Source of the DNA: Echinostoma caproni
Lineage: Eukaryota; Platyhelminthes; Trematoda; Plagiorchiida; Echinostomatidae
Length of the DNA stretch: 64,000 nt
Assembly (NCBI GenBank): GCA_900618425.1
Contig: UZAN01039747.1
Location: 2,674-66,673 of the forward strand
Direction of reading: 5' to 3'
Shown here: piece after piece, positions 59,950 to 64,000 of the stretch
Numbering within the stretch: position 1 is the first letter of the stretch
Layout of the letters: each line of letters starts with the position of its first letter
The notes under the pieces: model-generated
Told to the model about the DNA's origin: nothing
The model's database searches: none
The model's input: the letters and a program-made list of their open reading frames with translations, nothing else
Position numbers and translations under genes: made by a program

Positions 59950-62467
59950 GTACTTATCTCGTTTGCGTGCATTTTGTTGAAAGTTTTATGCAAGGAGTGT
60001 TAAATGATGACAGATTTCCATCTCACACCCTTCAACTTTTCAAAGTGGTTGTGACCTATGGTTTTCTATCTTATCAAAAACAGAATGAAGGCGGACTATG
60101 CAAGATGCATCTGTGTTTTATAATTTGGTTTCTCACATAATTTGGTGACTTGCGCACCATCGCTAGCGGCCAAACAGGCCCTTAAGAATTCATTTCCTAC
60201 ATCTGCGCTCAAAACTATTTCATTAGCTCTTAAGTTTAATCGAAAAGGTTCCCAGAAACTCAACAAACGCTGCAGGCATGTTATTGAACTATCAACCTAC
60301 GCACTTGGTGAAGTGTTAAGTTGCCTCTGGTTCTACTTGAATGACCATAAGTGGGAGTTCAAAATGAACCTCGCTACGGTCTGCAATTCTCGGATTCAAC
60401 GAACCGCGATGGCTAGTGAGCCAGTGACTAGCTCTGATTAAAGCCTGATCAAACAACAAAAATGAATACGAAAAACATTTGGCCGAATATGCAATCTACT
60501 TTTGAAAGTGGATACAATCGCCAACGGATCCTCACAGAGGAATTCTTGTCGATAACCTTCAATGAACTCAATGCACAATACTTCATACACTTAAATTAAT
60601 ATCCGACTATAGAATCTGAAACATCCCTCGTAACTCTTGCCTTTCCATGCTGAGTATTGAAAAGCTCATTTAAAAGTAATTAATTCACAATATTCCGTGA
60701 AAACGAAGCACTGATGCTGTCGACGCATGCAACCGCACGAGAAAGGAGTTTCAAGGTGTACCCTTTGTACATTTAATCGGTTTCATAATTTAAAATGTGA
60801 TGTTTTTATTTCCTGACCGATATGGATTCGCGGGGTTTACTTTTATTTTCTGATCTGAATTTATGAGCCTCAGATGCAATTAAGGAGCACATGTATGTCA
60901 TATATTTGCAATTCGCGCACTGTTTTTATTGCATTGACCAGAAAAAAATATTTCAAGCAGAAATGTATGTAACAAACAATGTCATCATCTTCGTGAGCGA
61001 TAAAACGGCTTGAATACTGTTGAAAAGTTTTTGCTCCATCCGGAAATATGTTATATACATTACAGGATAATGGAAAGATGGGAAAACGTTTCACTTGCTC
61101 GACCCAAGAAGCTTCTGATTCCTTTCAAAAAATGATTTATGCTGCTTGTGATAGCTATCAAAAACTCATTAACAATACTATGTTCGGAACACGGGAGATA
61201 TATTCTCACCATGAAAGTTGCATTTATTGTGTTGTGCTCCGGAACAATTGTATTCTGCTGATCAGAAAACCGTATGTGGAAATTCACTTGTTTCAGTAAC
61301 GGAGAGTCCTTGGACTTCCCCTACATTTGACTTTGCAGAGCTATTTTAAAATATTACTGAATACGGGAAGTTAATTCATCGTTTATATATCAATGGATTT
61401 GATTTAAATGCAATTCAAGGACTTGAAATTTGTCATTCCTGGTCACATAATGCTTAGATTGATTGTATCAGACTCCCTGGAGTCTTTCATGTGTAGTCCA
61501 AATAAGAGCGCCCTCTGATGCATTGTCCGTCATTTTCCACCTCTGCTTCTCAAGGTGAGAGTATCACGTTGATACTAACCCAAATTTGGTGTTTACATCA
61601 AAAAGCACGTAATACATAGTGCACGAGGTTCTGTGAAAAATAAACATTGATGTTTAAATACAACAAACAGTGATGAGAATACGACCGATCGACGACAAAA
61701 ATCCGGTTACAATGAAGGTCAAACAGCGGGCGGTTTGGAAAGAAGTTGGTCATATGAGGTGATACTGATCCACTCCTTTGGGCAACATTTTATGACGACG
61801 TAATAAGAAAATATTATTTTTCCTCATCCAATTATCCAAAAGTTCGTTTTAACTGATTTTCTTGCGGGGGCATATTTCAAAATACCCCACACACTAAAAT
61901 TGAAAAAAAACAATGAAGGACATAGGATTTATGTTGAATACAGTGTCTCAATTTTAATGCTTCCGGCAAGTCTGTTTGTAAAATAAAGATTTACTTCGGA
62001 TAGTTTCTGACGCAACCTGTGTTCACCTATGATTTGACCAACGGAACCGACTCAGTCCTAAAAAATTTCCTTTTGGTAATGCCAACAATCTGTTACGGAG
62101 CATTCACATTTGCCATTGTTATTTGGGCAACCTGCGAAGCAAAAGGGTATAGATTTATAACGTGATAATATTCGCTTACACCTAAATTGCTGGTGTGTCC
62201 GAAATCAATCTGGAACAATATATGATCAAACAGTGCGATTTTCGGGAAACAATTTGATCTTAGCGAGGTTTTAAACAATTTGATGTTTAACAGCAATCTG
62301 AAAGAGGCTGTCCGTGGATGTTACAACGGTATTCCATTTATGGTGGCATTTTCATTTACAGAAAAAATGGTTTGTAAAAGTGTGTAGAACATCATGTTGT
62401 CTCGTAGTACAAGAAGCGAAAACACGTTTTGAAAAAACACTCGATGAATGTTCGNGTTCTATTCCAG

Positions 62468-62675
62468 TTCTCACGAAAATTTAACCGTTCCCCCTATGGC
62501 TTTGATTGCCGATGAAAAAGAATGCGCGCTGAGTGGATTAAGCAACACTGGGTTTCGTTATTGTTTATTCCTGAAAAGCTTACTAAACAGAACTTACGCT
62601 ACAGAATTTGAATTAAATCAATCCGAAATGCAGTTACAAAAACAATCACAACACACACTTATTCATTTGTTGTCC
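62468..62675 (+). CDS. Candidate coding exon
   Basis: Acceptor GTTCTATTCCAG (with an N just upstream at 62455) leads into one base plus 69 codons, ending in phase 0 at a GTAATT donor. It starts SHENLTVPPMALIADEKECA and continues through LSGLSNTGFRYCLF; the first 32 codons are strongly G-biased at position 1. The second half is rich in Gln, Leu and Ser. Family not recognised. Confidence 0.33.
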
Positions 62676-63153
62676 GTAATTTTCGCTCGAAATTCATCTA
62701 CCACCTGTGCAATGTCTGTGCAGCACTGGTTAGAAATGGAGATGAATACAGTGATTCAACACTAGTGTGTTCGGTTAATGTGAATAGAATATGTGTTTGC
62801 CCCAATGTCTACTGTTGAGTTTATATTGTTTTGTGAGGAATCAGTCCACATGAGGAAAGAAAAACACGCTGTCTTGTGTTGAAAGAAAAACAGCGGGATC
62901 CAATAATATAGGGGCATAATATGGGATGAAAACAAAGCTAGAAGACAAATACGGGTGATACACTTGATCACTCAGAAGGATATAATATTTGTAGTGCACA
63001 AAAGCGATGTAATCAGTCAACTGCCTGTGACTGTTTCCGTTGACCCATTTTACCTGCTTCAACTGTCTTCTATGACTACTGGCTTGGTTCGCAATGAAAT
63101 TACTTAGAAGATTAAGAAAATAATAACATTTCGAAATATTTGCCTTCTCTCAG

Positions 63154-63277
63154 CTATAAGACACTGTATAAAGGGAACCAAATCTTTCAAGCCCCTAAAA
63201 CGAGGACTCCCGGAATATTCGACGAGAGGACTAAACCTAACCTAACGCCTAACGTTGCATTGTCAAATGACAGTGAG
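63154..63277 (+). CDS. Candidate internal coding exon
   Basis: Acceptor TTTGCCTTCTCTCAG and donor GAG/GTAAAC bound one base plus 41 codons, with phase 0 at the 3' end. The frame reads YKTLYKGNQIFQAPKTRTPG then IFDERTKPNLTPNVALSNDS, polar and proline-rich. Splice signals are good and the length is typical of a metazoan exon. Family not recognised. Confidence 0.37.
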
Positions 63278-63703
63278 GTAAACACAAACAGAGTCATTGA
63301 AAATGTCTTTGTTAGTAACGCTTTTCGATGCGGTTTTGAAACTCACTTTACGAGGAGAAGTAGGAAGCAAACTCGGGTAAAATACCCAAATTTCATTTAG
63401 AGGCCGACGGTTCGCATTCTGCAAAATACAACAAATTATTCCCATTTGTTATTGCATCTCAATTTATTTTTTTGTTATGTATAAACACTACGCGATTCAT
63501 CAGCTGAGGACAAAAACCAGAACGACGACAAAAGGGTAGAGCTCCTCACATCAACCTTGCAACACAGCTTCCATTCCGAGGAGGGCAACAAACGATTCCA
63601 ATTCTATTCCTACCTTATTGCATTTCTGGGGCGCACTACATAAATCTGAATCAAGCTGGAATAGAGACATCAAAAATCCACAAAGCTGTTGTCCGATTCG
63701 GAA

Positions 63704-63777
63704 ATGTCACATGTATCAATGGGTGTTCGACATAGCGCATCCTACTTGGAACGTCCTTGTGGGCTAAGACTTTTGAG
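63704..63777 (+). CDS. Candidate coding exon at window end
   Basis: The frame is open from about 63651 with ATG at 63704, reading MSHVSMGVRHSASYLERPCG to a TTGAG/GTAAAT donor. Whether it starts here or is internal is unclear. Confidence 0.22.
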
Positions 63778-64000
63778 GTAAATTTAGATAATTCATCTTC
63801 ATCCACTCATAAGGTTATACATTTATACATACAATGATTACGTTGTATAATTTACAAAAGACTTGTGTAGGTGCATACTAGGTTTGATTCATAAAGTCAT
63901 TGAAGAAGGCTTAGTAAAAAATATACTCTGTACTTGTGAAACTGAAACGTTTGCTCGCGTCATGGCAGGAGTATTGACGACGTTACGGTTGCATCTGTTC

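Noticed and set aside
1..64000. CRISPR arrays, operons, rRNA genes, prophage
   Set aside because: No direct-repeat/spacer arrays, no clustered long ORFs, no ribosomal RNA motifs; everything fits eukaryotic intergenic and intronic DNA.

Overview
This window looks like a piece of a large, AT-rich, repeat-seeded animal genome, not a bacterial or viral one. There are no operons, ribosome binding sites or long ORFs; the longest open frame is under 150 codons and is explained by a microsatellite plus antisense of a likely exon. Short tRNA-derived retroposons (SINEs) are scattered through it. At least one SINE family carries a hammerhead ribozyme whose stem-II/loop sequence (GUCC-CAAAUA-GGA) resembles that of the schistosome Sm-alpha SINE. 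That makes a flatworm, most likely a trematode, the best guess for the organism. This is inference from one repeat family and not a firm identification.

Layout. 1-1.7 kb: a possible small four-exon gene for a secreted protein (+). 3.0 kb: a 21-bp in-frame minisatellite. 5.4 kb: a good isolated exon candidate, then a TG microsatellite. 7.2-7.85 kb: composite SINE insertion followed by a GC-rich island. 9.7 and 13.2 kb: hammerhead SINEs, the second as a head-to-head inverted pair. 20.9-22.4 kb: coding-like islands. 25.1 and 27.0 kb: further coding-like segments. 28.2, 30.2 and 30.6 kb: more SINEs. 34.1-34.5 kb: CA and CAA repeats. 39.8-44.2 kb: the densest cluster of coding-like sequence, on both strands. 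46.1-48.2 kb: two exon candidates plus TG/GATA repeats. 49-51 kb: SINEs and a second copy of the hammerhead-element body. 52-64 kb: scattered exon candidates, two SINEs, AT and AGT microsatellites.

No complete conserved gene could be recognised. The coding calls are ab initio: an open frame, a periodicity bias (G at codon position 1), and plausible GT/AG splice sites. In AT-rich sequence of this length, open frames of 60-100 codons are expected by chance, so each exon is offered at modest confidence. The repeats are the firmest part of the annotation. Four single ambiguous bases (N) occur at 45554, 51709, 54207 and 62455.
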